A stretch of 64,000 nucleotides of DNA, from assembly GCA_033239525.1 (NCBI GenBank), contig BSYO01000005.1, positions 27,125,341 through 27,189,340 of the forward strand, read 5' to 3'. The DNA is from Nepenthes gracilis (lineage: Eukaryota > Streptophyta > Magnoliopsida > Caryophyllales > Nepenthaceae). Shown piece after piece: positions 49,301 through 60,224 of this stretch. The first letter of the stretch is position 1. Each line of letters begins with the position of its first letter. Both the position numbers and the translations under genes were made by a program. Under the pieces are notes generated by a model that searched no databases, was not told where the DNA came from, and was given only the letters and a program-made list of their open reading frames with translations.

Positions 49301-52300
49301 AGTTATATATCCCTGAAATAGTGGAGGTTTCTATATTGGTGTCTTTGAAAGCTTTGATGCCATGGATTAGGAAATTGCTATTGATCTAGGTGTTGATTAC
49401 GGGCATATCGGATAATATGTATTGATATTGGGTATAGTGAAGAGGCTCCCTAAAACACCCCCATTTAGTGTTGCCCCAAAGTAGTAGCTTTCTTATTGAT
49501 CTCATTTACATGTGAGAGTTTATTGAAATGGGTTTGGTGCTCAACCTTTGAGCTTCATTTGCTCTTGAGAAATTCATGGCAGAAGGTCGTGCTAGTATTC
49601 TCAAGACTGCAGAGAAGCTGAATTATATATTGAAATTTGACCACATGTGGTTATATTTTACATATTTGAAAGATTTTAGTCGGTTTTATTTAATGGAATC
49701 AATATCTTAATAGCAACGACTATGCTAGCAAGCAGCAAAATTGCAACATGAACTAAAGTTAATTTTAGTAATAAGTTTATGATAAGCAACAAGTATAAGT
49801 AGGGTTAGGCAACAATTATACAATACAGTTATAAAGCAAGAATAATAAATTGAGTGGCAATCGGTTTTTTGGCTGTTTAGGATGCTCAACATAATAGAAA
49901 ATGAGAAGAAAAGTAAAGGGCTTGGGGGGTTATTGGTTGATATATAGTTGATGCAGTGATATGTAGTGGTTTTGTCACGACATCGAAAAATATTGGTGTC
50001 GACATAGCCTCTGATATTTTGGTCCACACTTGATAATGATGGTAAATGAGTATGGAACTATAGATATATACTCGTTGAAGAAGAATATAGCACCTTAAAG
50101 AATGTAGTTTATCGTGAAATGGTAGAGTCTACGTGTGGAGAGGGGAGCTTGGTTGGTGGTTGCACTTCTTGGTGGCTGTATCTCATCTAAGTGCGGCTGT
50201 ATCTCATCGTAGTGCCTTCTGAAAGTGAGTACCAGTTGCTAGAGCATTTTATGAACTTCAAGTTTGCGAAGGGACATGGTCCCTGAGTGATATTTTCAAA
50301 AGGGGAGATTCTTTTTTTTTTTTCTTTTGGTTATTTGTACTTTACAGTCTTCCACAAGTCAACTGTGGGAGCTATTTGCCTAGTGCAAATGCGGCGATGA
50401 CAACCTAGATTTCTTAAAAAACCATCCTTAGCATGTGATGGTGTCAATTGTGTCTTTGTTGAACGTTTGTGTGGGAAGTTGGTGGAAAGTTTCTATGTGG
50501 AGTTCAGATGTGGGAGAGGAGGGCCTTGTTAGAAAGTGTGGATGACTAGGACCCCTTTGAAGGTCGCATTTTTTGGAATGATAAGCTTATCATAACTAAA
50601 ATTACCATAGGCAACTTAACAAATGTTGCATTTGGTGAGACATGCATTTAATATTACTAGTTGCTAATTTGTCATGATCTCAAAATTGCATGTTCTGACA
50701 TGCTTAATCTCATGCTTGTGGCGTCACCATACATTTCATATAACAAGATTGTAAGTTGGTGCATCATAATTTTTCATTAAGAAGATTGAAGTAATTTCTG
50801 TAGATTGAATGATAAATTTCTGTACTGAACAAATGAGAAGACTGGAAATTTAGTTGGCAATTTCAGGATGCATTTTTTTTTTTTTGTATGTAAACTTTTT
50901 GCCTTACACTTCTCAATTTCTTTAATTTGCTGTTTTTAAATGATATCCTGTGGGGATCTACCATGAAAGGTGACCATTTGTTTGTTCAATGCAGCGATTG
51001 GCTCATTAAAAGAACAAGTAGAAGGTATTGAGAACCTTGATCAGTCAGTGGAGATTTTGATACATTTGCTCTGTGTTCTTCCTGGATGGAGTGAGAAAAA
51101 TGTTCAGGTTTTCAGATTCATACTTTTTAATTTTGGCACAACTATTCTGCCCTTCATATTTCATTTTATTATTTAGGCATCTCGACTTGGTTTAGTTTTG
51201 AGGGAAACTATAGACAACCCTTCTTCAGTGCATTGTAATATTTTAAACCAAATCAATCGACTGGAATAAAGAGAAAATCAGACAACTGTAAGGAATAGCC
51301 TCTCTTTTTGTTTGGATTGCTGTTCATATTATTATCCCACTGACATTCCCCTGCCAATAAGAATTATCAAGACTGACCTTCACCGCAAATCCCTAGCAGA
51401 AAAGCTGTGGACCAGTGTTCTTGGGCGGCATAGATTAAGAGCAAATGCCAAAATTTCAGATTGATTTTGATCATAAAGCACATATTGGCAAATTTGCACA
51501 AAGAATTGTAAATGGTGTTCATATGTATTTACGTGTTTCTTATTTAGGTTTTTGTGAGTATAATTGTTTAGTTTGCTTTTTGCTAACTTAAGAATCCTTT
51601 GAACCTAAGCTAAACCTAATTTCTTCAATCTTACTCTGTGAGAGATCAAAACATAACAGGACTAATGACTCAATTGAACTGTCTTTTGTTTTATACACTT
51701 CCTCATTTATACCTTTTCTTATTGATATAGTACAAGTTCCATTGCTATTTGGTGAATGAGCTATCATGTTTGACATGGCAGGTTCAGCAACGAACAATTG
51801 AAGTTGTTACTTATATAGCATCTTCTGTGAAGAAATTTCCCAAGAAATGTGTTGTACTATGTCTTCTTGGTGGGTATTTATGTTTCTGGTTAGAGGCTCA
51901 ATCGACTTTAGCTGCTGCATATATTTAGAATTAGGTTGTCTATATTTTGATGTTTATTAAAGTTTTATGTTGTATTATTTGATTCTTTGCTCTGGCTGAT
52001 ATTTATATCTTGCATATAATATCCTAAATACAGGCATTAGTGAAAGGGTGGCTGATATCAAGACCAGAGCCCAGGCAATGAAGTGCCTTACTGTTTTTTC
52101 AGAAGCAGTAAGCCCAGGATTCATTTTTGAGAGAGTAAGGATTTGTTTTCTGCCCCCACACTTTTTGATGTGTTTCTAATTGTTATGTGTGCCCGTTATT
52201 AAATATTTAGTTGCTGTTAGTGATGCTCACCCCCTTTACCCTTGGTTTTTTGGATTAAAGTACGTGTGTTTTTGTTAATGACATTGCAAACTTATGTTTT

Positions 52301-55300
52301 GTCATAGCTTTATACAATTATGAAAGATCACAAGAATCCCAAGGTTCTAAGTGAGGGCATTTTGTGGATGGTTTCAGCTGTTGAAGACTTTGGCATTTCC
52401 CATTTGAAATTGAAGGTTTTTGTAAATTCTTTCTTAGCATCTAAGTAACCATCTGATTCTATGTGGTCTAATGAAAATTGTTTGTTGTCTCTCTCTATTT
52501 TTTTTGGAAGGATTTAATTGATTTCTGCAAGGAGACAGGACTGCAATCTAGTGCTGCTGCTACTAGGAATGCTACTATTAAGCTGATTGGTGCTCTGCAT
52601 AAGTTTGTTGGTCCAGGTGATACCTCATTTCTACTGTGAAATGTTCACATGTAACTTTCTTCTTGTGGTGGAGCCAACTTACCTTGTTTGCAGATATCAA
52701 GGGATTTCTTGTGGATGTCAAACCTGCACTTCTAAATGCCCTTGATGTGGAGTACGAAAAGAATCCTTATGAGGTATAGTTAACTTGGCAGCTAAATTTG
52801 AAATTATTTCTCAGCCTTGGACGCTAATTTTCCTAAGCTATATATTTCAGGGTATATCTGCAGTCCCAAACAGAACTGTAAGGGTCTCAGATTCATCAAC
52901 TGTGTCTGTTGGTGGGTTAGACAGCTTGCCGCGTGAAGATATCAGTGCGAAGATTACACCTATTCTGCTGAAGAATTTTGAAAGCCCTGATTGGAAGGTA
53001 TTCCCCTTGGCATTCATCAAATTATGCTGGGATGTATTCATGGATAAATGTCAGCATTAGTTGTCCATGCATAGGTGTTTGACAGTTGCAATCTGGTTTT
53101 ATTGATCTCCCACCAGTAGTAGCAAATGTTGTAATTGCTACCTAGAATAATTTTTATTGATTGATAATCATGTAAAGTTGTATTTTTTTCAGACACGATT
53201 GGAATCAATTGATGCTGTAAATAAGATTTTGGAAGAGGCCAATAAGCGCATCCAACCTACTGGAACTGGTATAGCATTCTTGTTTTTCCCTTTGAGCTTT
53301 TGATATGCTTACTGCCCCTGAAGAATTTCTTATAGCTGTTCGCCTGCAACCCCTAGTTTTATTGTGTATAATGCTTACAAGTTTTACTTCACAATCAGGT
53401 GAGTTGTTTGGTGCCCTCAGAGGGCGTTTGTATGACAGCAACAAGAAATTGGTGATGGAAGCCTTGTCTACCATTGGTGGTGTTGCATCTGCGATGGGTC
53501 CTTCGGTTGAGAAGTCAAGCAAGGTTTTCAGTAATCTTTGTTTACTTCAACCTTAGTTTCCCTTTATCGTGCAAGTGAATTAAACTGGGGCTCTTTTTTG
53601 CAGGGAATTATATATGATGTTTTGAAGTGCCTTGGTGACAACAAAAAGCAAATGAGAGAATGCACCTTGACAATTTTAGACTCTTGGCTTGCAGCTGTCC
53701 ACCTCGATAAAATGGTGAACTCCTCATCCTAATTTTTACAGCTTAGTAATTAATTTCTAGGAGTATATATTATTTTTCTTATGTGGCTTATGGTATTATT
53801 TTGCTATTTGCTTATGTGGAATGTGGTATTGATTAGCTACTTCTGCTGTAGATCTGAACTAACTTTGTTACATGTAGGTCCCTTACATCACATCAGCTCT
53901 GACAGATGCAAAAATTGGTGCAGAAGGGCGTAAAGATCTTTTTGAATGGTTGGCAAAACATCTTACCAAATTGAATGGCTCAGCTGATGCTGTACTTCTG
54001 CTGAAACCAACTGCTGCTGCGACTATGGTACTTTTCCTGATTAGGTGGTTCAACCTACAGATTTATTTCTTTTATGCCTTCTATCATTCTTAGGATTCAA
54101 TTTCAGGATAAGTCAGCTGATGTTAGGAAAGCAGCGGAAGCATGCATTGGGGAAATTTTGAGAGTTTGTGGACCGGAAATGGTGTGTTTTTTATGTTGAT
54201 ATTTGGTCTGTTTCTTTTTGTGGGAAATTGATGGAGCATTGGATTTTATTTTATGTTCTATGTCTTCAGGTGACTAAAAATTTGAAAGATATTGAAGGAC
54301 CATCTTTAGCTCTGATTGTTGAAAGGCTGAAGCCATATGGGGCTGTTTCAGGTGCTTCATTGTTATCTCACCCTTTTGTAATTTTTCTGTTCTTCTTGGC
54401 ACCATCAATTACGTTATGTGGCTTGATTGCTTTCAGAATTGTATGACTCAGCACAAGCAATTCCAGTTGGACAATTCTCCAAAAGCAGTACTAGGGTTGG
54501 AAAACCTAACTCCAATGGTCTTGTCGACCGTTTACCTAAGCATGGGATTAAAAGCATATCTACTGTACGTCCTAATATTGGTGCATGGCCTAGTAGTCTT
54601 TTATTTGTGTAATTTAAGTACTGATTCTGTTTCATTTAAAAGAGGGGTGCCCCAACAAGGAGTTCAAGAGCAGAATCACTTATTTCTGTTCATGATGTTG
54701 CTATCCAGTCTCAGCCTCTGTTTAATGTTAAGGATTCAAACAAGGTAGTTGTTGCTAAGGTTGTCATATGTGTGATTATTCAATATTTGCTGTTAAGGTT
54801 TAAAACTTGAGGATACTTTTTCTATGTCACATATGTGCAGGAAGACAGGGAGAGAATGGTTGTTCGTCGGTTTAAATTTGAAGAGCTTCGTTTGGAGCAA
54901 ATTCAAGATCTTGAGGTTTGTCTTCTTAGTGTTGAAAAGGGCAATTGCATTTTACAGCAGGAAGTCTAAATTGTTTGTTATTGCAGAATGGTCTCATGAA
55001 ATACTTTAGGGAAGACTTGAGTCGAAGACTTCTAAGTACAGACTTCAAGAAGCACGTAGATGGCATAGAGATGCTGCATAGGGTAATGCATCCGTCTATT
55101 TCTGCATCTGAGATTCAGACTTGCTTGAAACATAGATTCACTTTGGGTTGCCGACATTGACAGGCACTTCCAAATATTGGAAAGGAAGTTATTGAAGTTA
55201 TGGATATCGTTTTGAGATGGTTTGTTTTGCGGTTTTGTGAATCTAATACAACATGCATTCTGAAGGTATGATGTGGCGCTGTGGCACATGTTTTCTGTTT

Positions 55301-56498
55301 CCTAGGTTTATATTTATTTTGGTCTATGAGATATCTTGGACACTATCTATTTTTGCTCCTATTTTCCCGTTTTCTATGAAGCAGGTATTGGAGTTTCTTC
55401 CTGATCTTTTTGAAATGTTGAGGAATGAGGGGTATGCACTGACTGAATCAGAAGCAGCTATATTTCTTCCATGCTTGATGGAGAAGGTTCATTTCATTTT
55501 TCCTTTTACAATCTATTTTATCGTCTGTTGTGTCTTTTTTATATTTGTGTCCCATAAAGTGCTTGTTATTACCTTGATTTTTCTCTTTGTTTTCCTAAAA
55601 CCGGCATGCCTTTGTTTGTTGATTTTCCTATTTGGGCAAAGGTACTGCCATAGGCCTGTTGGTAAACTATCTTGCATTTCCAATTTCATAGTTCTGACAC
55701 TGTCACTTTGGTCATCACTTGAAATCGTGACTTGTTCCTATTGGTTTTATTATGATATTGTTCCAATGAGGTGAGTGTGTATACATTGATGCATTTTGGT
55801 GTTTTCTATTTATTAATTTCTTATGCCTTTCTAAATGACCAAACATCATGCCTGGCTCAGCCTCATAAGCTGTTACGAGTAGTGTCTGTTAATATCAGAC
55901 AGTACCTTCTATTGTAATTTAAACAAAGAGCTATATTTTCATGTGTTTTGAGGGGTATTGACTATGTTGGATTGTACTTATTTGAGCATTGTTTTTGTTA
56001 TATCTATCTATATATGATTCTTTTTGGGATGATTTCCTGTTGTGCCTTACTACCTTCCTTTTGTGCTACATTATATGCATATGTTAACCTGCCACTTTTG
56101 CACGATTGATGTTCACAGTCAGGACATAACATTGAGAAAGTCCGGGAAAAAATGCGGGAGTTGACAAGACAAATTGTTTGCATTTATTCAGCGTCAAAAT
56201 TTTTCCCATATGTTTTGGAAGGCTTGCGGTCAAAAAATAACAGATCACGTATAGAATGTGTTGACTTTGTTGGATTTCTTGTTGAAAATTATGCAGCTGA
56301 GGTAAGCTCAGATAGCTTCATAAGTTCATATAGATTGTTGTCTCTTTCAGGGTCGTAATGGCCTTTTTTTTTTTTTCCATCTGCAGATAAGTGGACAGCT
56401 GAAAAACTTGCAGATTGTGGCAAGTCTGACAGCCGAACGGGATGGTGAAATCAGAAAGGCTGCTCTCAATACATTAGCTACTGGCTATAAGATTCTAG
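29560..56498 (+). CDS. MOR1: MOR1/GEM1 microtubule-associated protein (XMAP215/Dis1 family), exons 1-39, 3' end not in window
   Basis: Plant XMAP215 proteins bind tubulin dimers with TOG (HEAT-repeat) domains and drive microtubule assembly in cortical arrays, spindle and phragmoplast. Start ATG at 29560 gives MSEEEKLLKEAKKLPWEDRL, close to Arabidopsis MOR1. I placed 39 exons from recalled protein similarity and GT-AG borders. Their lengths sum to 4120 nt (1373 codons plus one base) with every junction in phase and no stop or frameshift, so the gene looks functional as far as seen. Residues equivalent to the Arabidopsis mor1-1 (Leu174) and mor1-2 (Glu195) sites are present as Leu173 and Glu194. 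Domain order is TOG1, acidic linker, TOG2, basic linker, TOG3, TOG4, Ser-rich linker, TOG5. Arabidopsis MOR1 has about 1980 residues, so roughly 600 C-terminal residues (next expected text near ADIWKYVGKL) are not found up to 64000. Introns 3, 18 and possibly 39 are swollen by repeats. Confidence 0.93.
30208..32957 (+). other. MOR1 intron 3 (2750 bp)
   Basis: GT-AG intron. It contains an ATATCGG-rich repeat at about 31470-31735 (listed separately), low-complexity AT stretches and a long pyrimidine tract before exon 4. No coding similarity is seen in it. Confidence 0.75.
31470..31735. repeat. ATATCGG-rich dispersed repeat, copy 1
   Basis: Many gatatcgg/ccgatatt-like words on both strands around tcataagttgacaggatcgt. 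A diverged relative lies at 59270-59620 (tcataagctgacaaagcggt), and a shorter patch at about 49395-49440. The element class is unknown. Confidence 0.65.
34687..39547 (+). CDS. MOR1: MOR1 exons 8-14: TOG2
   Basis: Exons: 34687-34772, 34960-35073, 35224-35343, 36529-36631, 38103-38239, 39264-39329 and 39430-39547 (residues 266-513). Recognisable text includes DAPQEIDEYELLDPVDIVTP, SGFWDGV then KAAKWSERKEAV, CRTLKKLITDINIAVAVEA, EKLKEKKPTL, VKNKVPLVRSLTLNWVTFCI, CLNDGTPEVRDAAFSALAAI and GMRPLERSLEKLDDVRKKK. These follow the second TOG in order. Exon 13 (66 bp) is preceded by a minisatellite in intron 12. Confidence 0.92.
36632..38102 (+). other. MOR1 intron 11 (1471 bp)
   Basis: GT-AG intron with no coding similarity or bounded repeat that I can recognise. 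Confidence 0.65.
39086..39230. repeat. Minisatellite in MOR1 intron 12
   Basis: Unit tatacattatctaaaatgca plus about 40 bp starts at 39086, 39145 and 39205: periods of 59 and 60 bp, about 2.5 copies. It ends roughly 30 bp before exon 13. Confidence 0.8.
39642..41083 (+). CDS. MOR1: MOR1 exons 15-17: inter-TOG linker
   Basis: Exons: 39642-39676, 40668-40739 and 40979-41083 (residues 514-584). Exon 15 is only 35 bp (VAVQTLNESVSE). Exon 16 has the conserved FIRKSAASMLIGKRPV. Exon 17 is a Lys/Ala/Gln-rich low-complexity linker (KKGRSMKPAASKKGD). The exon 17 acceptor is tandem TAGCAG: the downstream AG gives Pro first, the upstream AG would add one Gln (start 40976) without breaking the frame. 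Linker exons are the least conserved, so these are the least certain borders. Confidence 0.82.
41188..52773 (+). CDS. MOR1: MOR1 exons 18-24: TOG3
   Basis: Exons: 41188-41293, 50995-51107, 51782-51869, 52034-52134, 52308-52415, 52511-52616 and 52694-52773 (residues 585-818). Text includes IEECRV-like start (MSIEEIECRVGSL), AAWKDRLEA spanning the 9.7-kb intron 18, VEILIHLLCVLPGWSEKNVQ, CVVLCLLGISERVADIKTRA, KDHKNPKVLSEGILWMVSAV, KDLIDFCKETGLQSS and DIKGFLVDVKPALLNAL. The split codon g|cg across intron 18 restores the expected Ala, so the intron seems to splice despite its size. Confidence 0.92.
42561..44990 (-). mobile_element. Solo LTR (2430 bp), probably Ty3/gypsy, antisense in MOR1 intron 18
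   Basis: Bounded by gtggt on both sides (42556-42560 and 44991-44995). Plus-strand ends are TGTGACGAACC and GGGAACCTCACA, with TGTGA/TCACA inverted termini. On the minus strand a TATA box (ctataaatag, 44653-44662) is followed by a GA-rich leader, the antisense of the CT repeats at 44574-44627, which fixes the orientation. A GC-rich U3 with gagcg/cgctc words lies at 44660-44860. Length and layout suggest a Tekay/Del-like or Retand-like Ty3/gypsy LTR; the lineage is inference. Confidence 0.85.
45821..47814. repeat. Near-identical ~1-kb tandem duplication in MOR1 intron 18
   Basis: gattaaaatccacattgtga begins copies at 45821 and 46814 (period 993). By eye the copies differ almost only in a homopolymer (poly-T/G tract near 45951 against a longer T run followed by about 12 G near 46946-46978) and one extra A near 47617. 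No exon is inside. Confidence 0.9.
52851..54351 (+). CDS. MOR1: MOR1 exons 25-31: TOG4
   Basis: Exons: 52851-52997, 53193-53268, 53399-53523, 53604-53714, 53878-54027, 54107-54181 and 54270-54351 (residues 819-1073). Exon 25 starts with a variable Ser/Val-rich stretch, then GGLDSLPREDISAKITP and FESPDWK. The rest gives LESIDAVNKILEEANKRIQP, GELFGALRGRLYDSNKKLVM, GDNKKQMRECTLTILDSWLA, PYITSALTDAKIGAEGRKDL, DKSADVRKAAEACIGEILRV and KNLKDIEGPSLALI. Introns here are short (76-195 bp), in contrast to the first half of the gene. Confidence 0.93.
54437..54744 (+). CDS. MOR1: MOR1 exons 32-33: Ser-rich linker between TOG4 and TOG5
   Basis: Exons: 54437-54564 and 54643-54744 (residues 1074-1150). Low-complexity Ser/Lys/Pro text (GQFSKSSTRVGKPNSNG; RGAPTRSSRAES) ends in SVHDVAIQSQPLFNVKDSNK, which is conserved with Arabidopsis MOR1. 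The exon 33 acceptor (tttaaaag|agg) is weak, so its first codons are less certain. Confidence 0.85.
54841..56498 (+). CDS. MOR1: MOR1 exons 34-39: TOG5, incomplete
   Basis: Exons: 54841-54915, 54987-55082, 55164-55265, 55385-55486, 56119-56301 and 56387-56498 (residues 1151-1373). Text: EDRERMVVRRFKFEELRLEQ, MKYFREDLSRRLLSTDFKKH, LPNIGKEVIEVMDIVLRWFV, VLEFLPDLFEMLRNEGYALT, FPYVLEGLRSKNNRSRIEC and VASLTAERDGEIRKAALNTL. The last codon is split (cta g|gtatgg), so another exon must follow. I do not find it before the end of the window. Confidence 0.9.
55487..56118 (+). other. MOR1 intron 37 (632 bp)
   Basis: GT-AG intron without recognisable features; the remaining unlisted introns of the gene are likewise plain. 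Confidence 0.7.
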
Positions 56499-57510
56499 GT
56501 ATGGATGAAGATAAGAAGCACCGCTTTTCCACATGTTATCACATACTTTTGTATTGTGTAGCTATTTTCTCTAGTGAGTCTTTTTTGTGCGTTTTGGGGG
56601 CACAATCCCTAGTGGCTATTTAAAGGGAAAATAGGCTCAACCTTATTTACATACCTTGTGTGATTTTGCAATTTCATTATGAGTTTATATTCATGCAATT
56701 TTGTTTTCTGATTTTTGTTTTCATATCAATTTTATGAATTGATGGAAATCCAGCCATCAAGCTAATTAACTGAAGTTTACAACAATGGATTAGTAGGTCT
56801 CACTTCTCAAATAAAATAACATTGAAAAATAAAAAAGAAAAATCAATAATTATTTTTCTAGAAAAAAAGGAAAGAAATAGGGAAATTTCCCTACTGGTTC
56901 CACCAACCACATCACATGCCCTACCCATCGTCACCCTCTGCCCACATCACAAGCCCTACCCATCATCACCCTCACCCCTCTGTGCCTACAACCTCGGTAC
57001 TCAGTTTCCTCCCTTCCAATGCCTCTACCAATTTGCAAGACATAAATTCAAAAAAAATGTAACAATTGACTCATGTTCTTCAAAATCCCAAACACTTTTG
57101 CCGGACATTCTTTGCTGGCACCACAGACAATGAAATGACCTCTATAATGTCCACCACGGCTTTTCTTAGCGCTTCACCATCAGTACATTTGTTGTGCACT
57201 ATGGAGCCCTCTTACATTTCCTTCTAGAGGGCATTTGTGCATAGTTTCAATGCATGTCGCTCAACTGAAATCTAGTGCTTGACTATCCATTCAATGGAAC
57301 CTCAAAACTCCTCAAGAACCATTGAAAAAAAGCACCCCAGCTCAATTAAAAAAAGACCCTCTCTAACCTTTTAACTGCCTTTGAACTCTTCTGCTTCCTC
57401 TGGCAACATTCCTCATTGAAATCCACTAACCAAAAAAATAAGGGTTACTACTACTTCCTCTTTGGCTGAATTGTGAATCAGAATTTGCCTTTTACAAGTC
57501 ACTGAAAGTG
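56499..57510. other. Sequence after exon 39, no exon found
   Basis: Starts with a consistent donor (gtatgg). Holds a Pro/Ser-codon-like CCAT/CACC-rich patch with a 34-bp imperfect direct repeat (56911 and 56945). No similarity to the expected next MOR1 exon and no obvious transposon domain. Confidence 0.5.
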
Positions 57511-57877
57511 TGTTGATTGCTCCACCTGTCTACTGGACTCTGTACACAATCTGTATGTCTCTTCTGTGAAAATTGTCTTTGTCTGAATGTCCCTATCAGT
57601 GGAGTCTTCTTTCATTAAATAATTAAAACATTTCCCTGCAGTATGTTTCTTCTGAGAAAATTGTCTTTGTATGAATATATCTATCAGTGGAGTCTTCTTT
57701 CATTAACTAATTGAAACATTTCTCTAATTACAATATAGCTACAATAAATCATAATTAATGCATATCCCATTAATATAGCCATAGATTTAGTCAACCTGTA
57801 ATTAAAACCATCACAATCTCCTAGACAAGGAAACTAATATTACATTATATTATGTAATATTATGTACAAAACTGACA
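57511..57877 (-). mobile_element. Probable 3' LTR of the antisense copia relic
   Basis: On the minus strand a polypurine tract (ccaaggagggggga, about 57878-57891) is followed by TGTCAGTTTTGTAC, the expected LTR start at 57877. A TGTTGATTG at 57511 could be the other end (CAATCAACA), giving 367 bp. Inside is an 88-bp duplication (cttctgtgaaaattgtcttt at 57561, again with one change at 57649). The start is well supported by context, the end is a guess. Confidence 0.55.
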
Positions 57878-59269
57878 TCCCCCCTCCTTGGGGTGTAGAA
57901 ATTGATACTAGTTGATCAAAAGGTATAATTTTGTCAATCATTAAATGATATTGTTGTCGTGTTAGAGCTTAGGTAACTATTGGAAGACGTGTGAAAATGT
58001 GTGAAACAGTAATCACATGTTGGTCAAATACGTCACGGATGAAGTGAACATGTATTTCAATATGTTTTGGGTACTCATGAAAACCCGGATAGGAGGTGAT
58101 CTAAATTGTACTAGTGTTATCGGAATGATGCAGAGTAGGATCGAACCGATGAATGCCAAGTTTGCCCAACAAAACCTAAGCCACGCAATCTCTGAGCTGG
58201 CTGATGACATAGTGTGATATAGACTCGATAGAGGACTTCAAAACAAGATCTTGCTTCTTACTTTTCTAAGAAGTAAGAGCATCATTGAGGAACATGCACA
58301 ATCTAGTAATCAAACTATGAGTATCTGCACACTCAGTTGATTCACTATCATTGAAGCTCATCAATATTAAAAAGGATCCTATGGGAAAGAATGACTCTTG
58401 ACCTAATTACCCTTAGCAAATGACACGTCGTACTGCTGTAAGAGAAGAATACTAAGATGACTGCATAACTTGGCTGGCCTATCGAATTGTAAATGAAATA
58501 TTTAGCCTCATAATCATTAAATAGTTCAGACTACCGACGAGCAACCTATACACAGATGGATCAAATGAGAATTCTCTTTCCTCTTATCGATATTTCAAAT
58601 TGATTGCCATAGGTGTAAGGACAAAATTTCTGGAATAAAGACCAGCCGAAGTGATAATATCCTGTGTATATTTGTTCTGATATAAAAGTATGCTAGTTGG
58701 AGTAAATTGCATCTCAAGACCAAGGAAATACTATAAAAGATGAAGTTTTTTACTTATGAAATGTGTTCCTGTAGCTGCTTAATTAATTAGAATAAGACCT
58801 TGTTATGATGATATCATCCACGTTGACAAAAGGCATAACAATAGTAGTAGTAGTTATGTGCAGAAAAAAGAGGAGAATTATATTAGCTTTGAGTAAATTT
58901 AGAATCGACAAGAGTGGTGCGAAATTTTTCAAACCATGCCCGCTATACTTGTTTTAGCTCGTACCAAGATTGCTTCAACCGATAAGCCTCAGAGATGAAA
59001 CGAGTGAATATGCTTGGAGATGTTATGTAGATTTCTCCCTTGAGCTTTCCATGAAAACTCAATTTTTCACATCAATTTGTGAAAGAGGCCAAACATTTTG
59101 CGGCACCAAGAGCAATAACGTTACACATGGTAGTCATTTTGATTGTGGATGCAAAGGTCTCCTCATAGTTAAGGCTGTATTCTTGTCGATTTCTAAGAGC
59201 CATCGGGCACACCTTATACGTGTCTATGATGCCATCTGGTCAAAGTTTGATAGTATATATCTACGTATA

Positions 59270-59620
59270 TCCAATCATAGATAAAAATATCAGTATTAGT
59301 ATCAGTATCAGTCACATAATATCAATATCGGATATATTTGAAATATGTGTTGATATCAGATATATCGAAAAAAATTTAAAACTCATAAGCTGACAAAGCG
59401 GTATGAGCTGATATATTGGCTAAATATTGATTGTGTAAGTTGATATTGTCAATATCGATCGATATATCGTCAATAAGATATCATATCACTATCTTATCAC
59501 GGCTCCAAAAATGATCAGTATTTGGGGCTTGAGACTGATGCATATTGCCTGATATTGTAAATATCGAATAATATTTATGTCAATGCGGCTGACAGTCTTT
59601 ACTATATTGGGCCGTCGTAC
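59270..59620. repeat. ATATCGG-rich dispersed repeat, copy 2, nested in the copia relic
   Basis: Dense atatcg/cgatat words. It separates the copia hinge (ending about 59650) from RT text (starting about 59230) by some 300 bp more than the protein needs, so it looks like an insertion into the copia element. Confidence 0.6.
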
Positions 59621-60224
59621 TATGTGCCATTATAATAGTTTCGAATAGCTGGAAGCTCATTTGCATAGCCTGCTGCCAACATGCTTTAGTGAAAGCATAT
59701 TGGACAGACAAAGGTGTAGTGATAGTATACAGAGTTGTTTGAGCCCCGTATTAGAAAGATTGTACTTGTTAGGAGGTCGAGTGATCCGAGTGGACAGCCG
59801 AGGTTCAAGTTCAATGGGATCAGAATTTAGTTCAATGCTGGGAAGAAGTAGTGGACTAAGTCTTTGAGATACTGTCCCTAGCTTAAATCAGTCGATAGTA
59901 GAAAACATATAATCAAAATTAAGAAGACTAAAAGAAGTGTAATCATAAAATACACGTGATTGGATGGAATATTGGTTTTCTAAAAAAATTATAATATTGG
60001 TTTTCGAAAAAAACTGTATGACGAGAAATACAGAGCTTGTCGGCATCCACGTCTTAACACACAACTGTTTTATGTGCATTACTATACTTGAGAAATTCCC
60101 ATTTAGCTGCTTGAGCAGCAAGCTTGTGATGTTTAGTTTACGGTGAGTGGACAGAACTTACAACCAAATACAAAGAGAGAGACAGTGAGGGGTAACACCC
60201 AACAAGCAAAATTATGGAGTCTCA

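Larger units (their letters stand above)
41294..50994 (+). other. MOR1 intron 18 (9701 bp), repeat-expanded
   Basis: The largest complete intron. From left to right: about 1.26 kb of plain intron; a 2430-bp antisense solo LTR (42561-44990); a ~1-kb tandem duplication (45821-47814); AT-rich DNA with a possible retroelement end at 48100-48665 (a purine-rich aggcgggggagaatg at about 48651); an ATATCGG patch at 49395-49440; then plain sequence to the acceptor. Flanking exons 18 and 19 join in frame. Confidence 0.85.
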
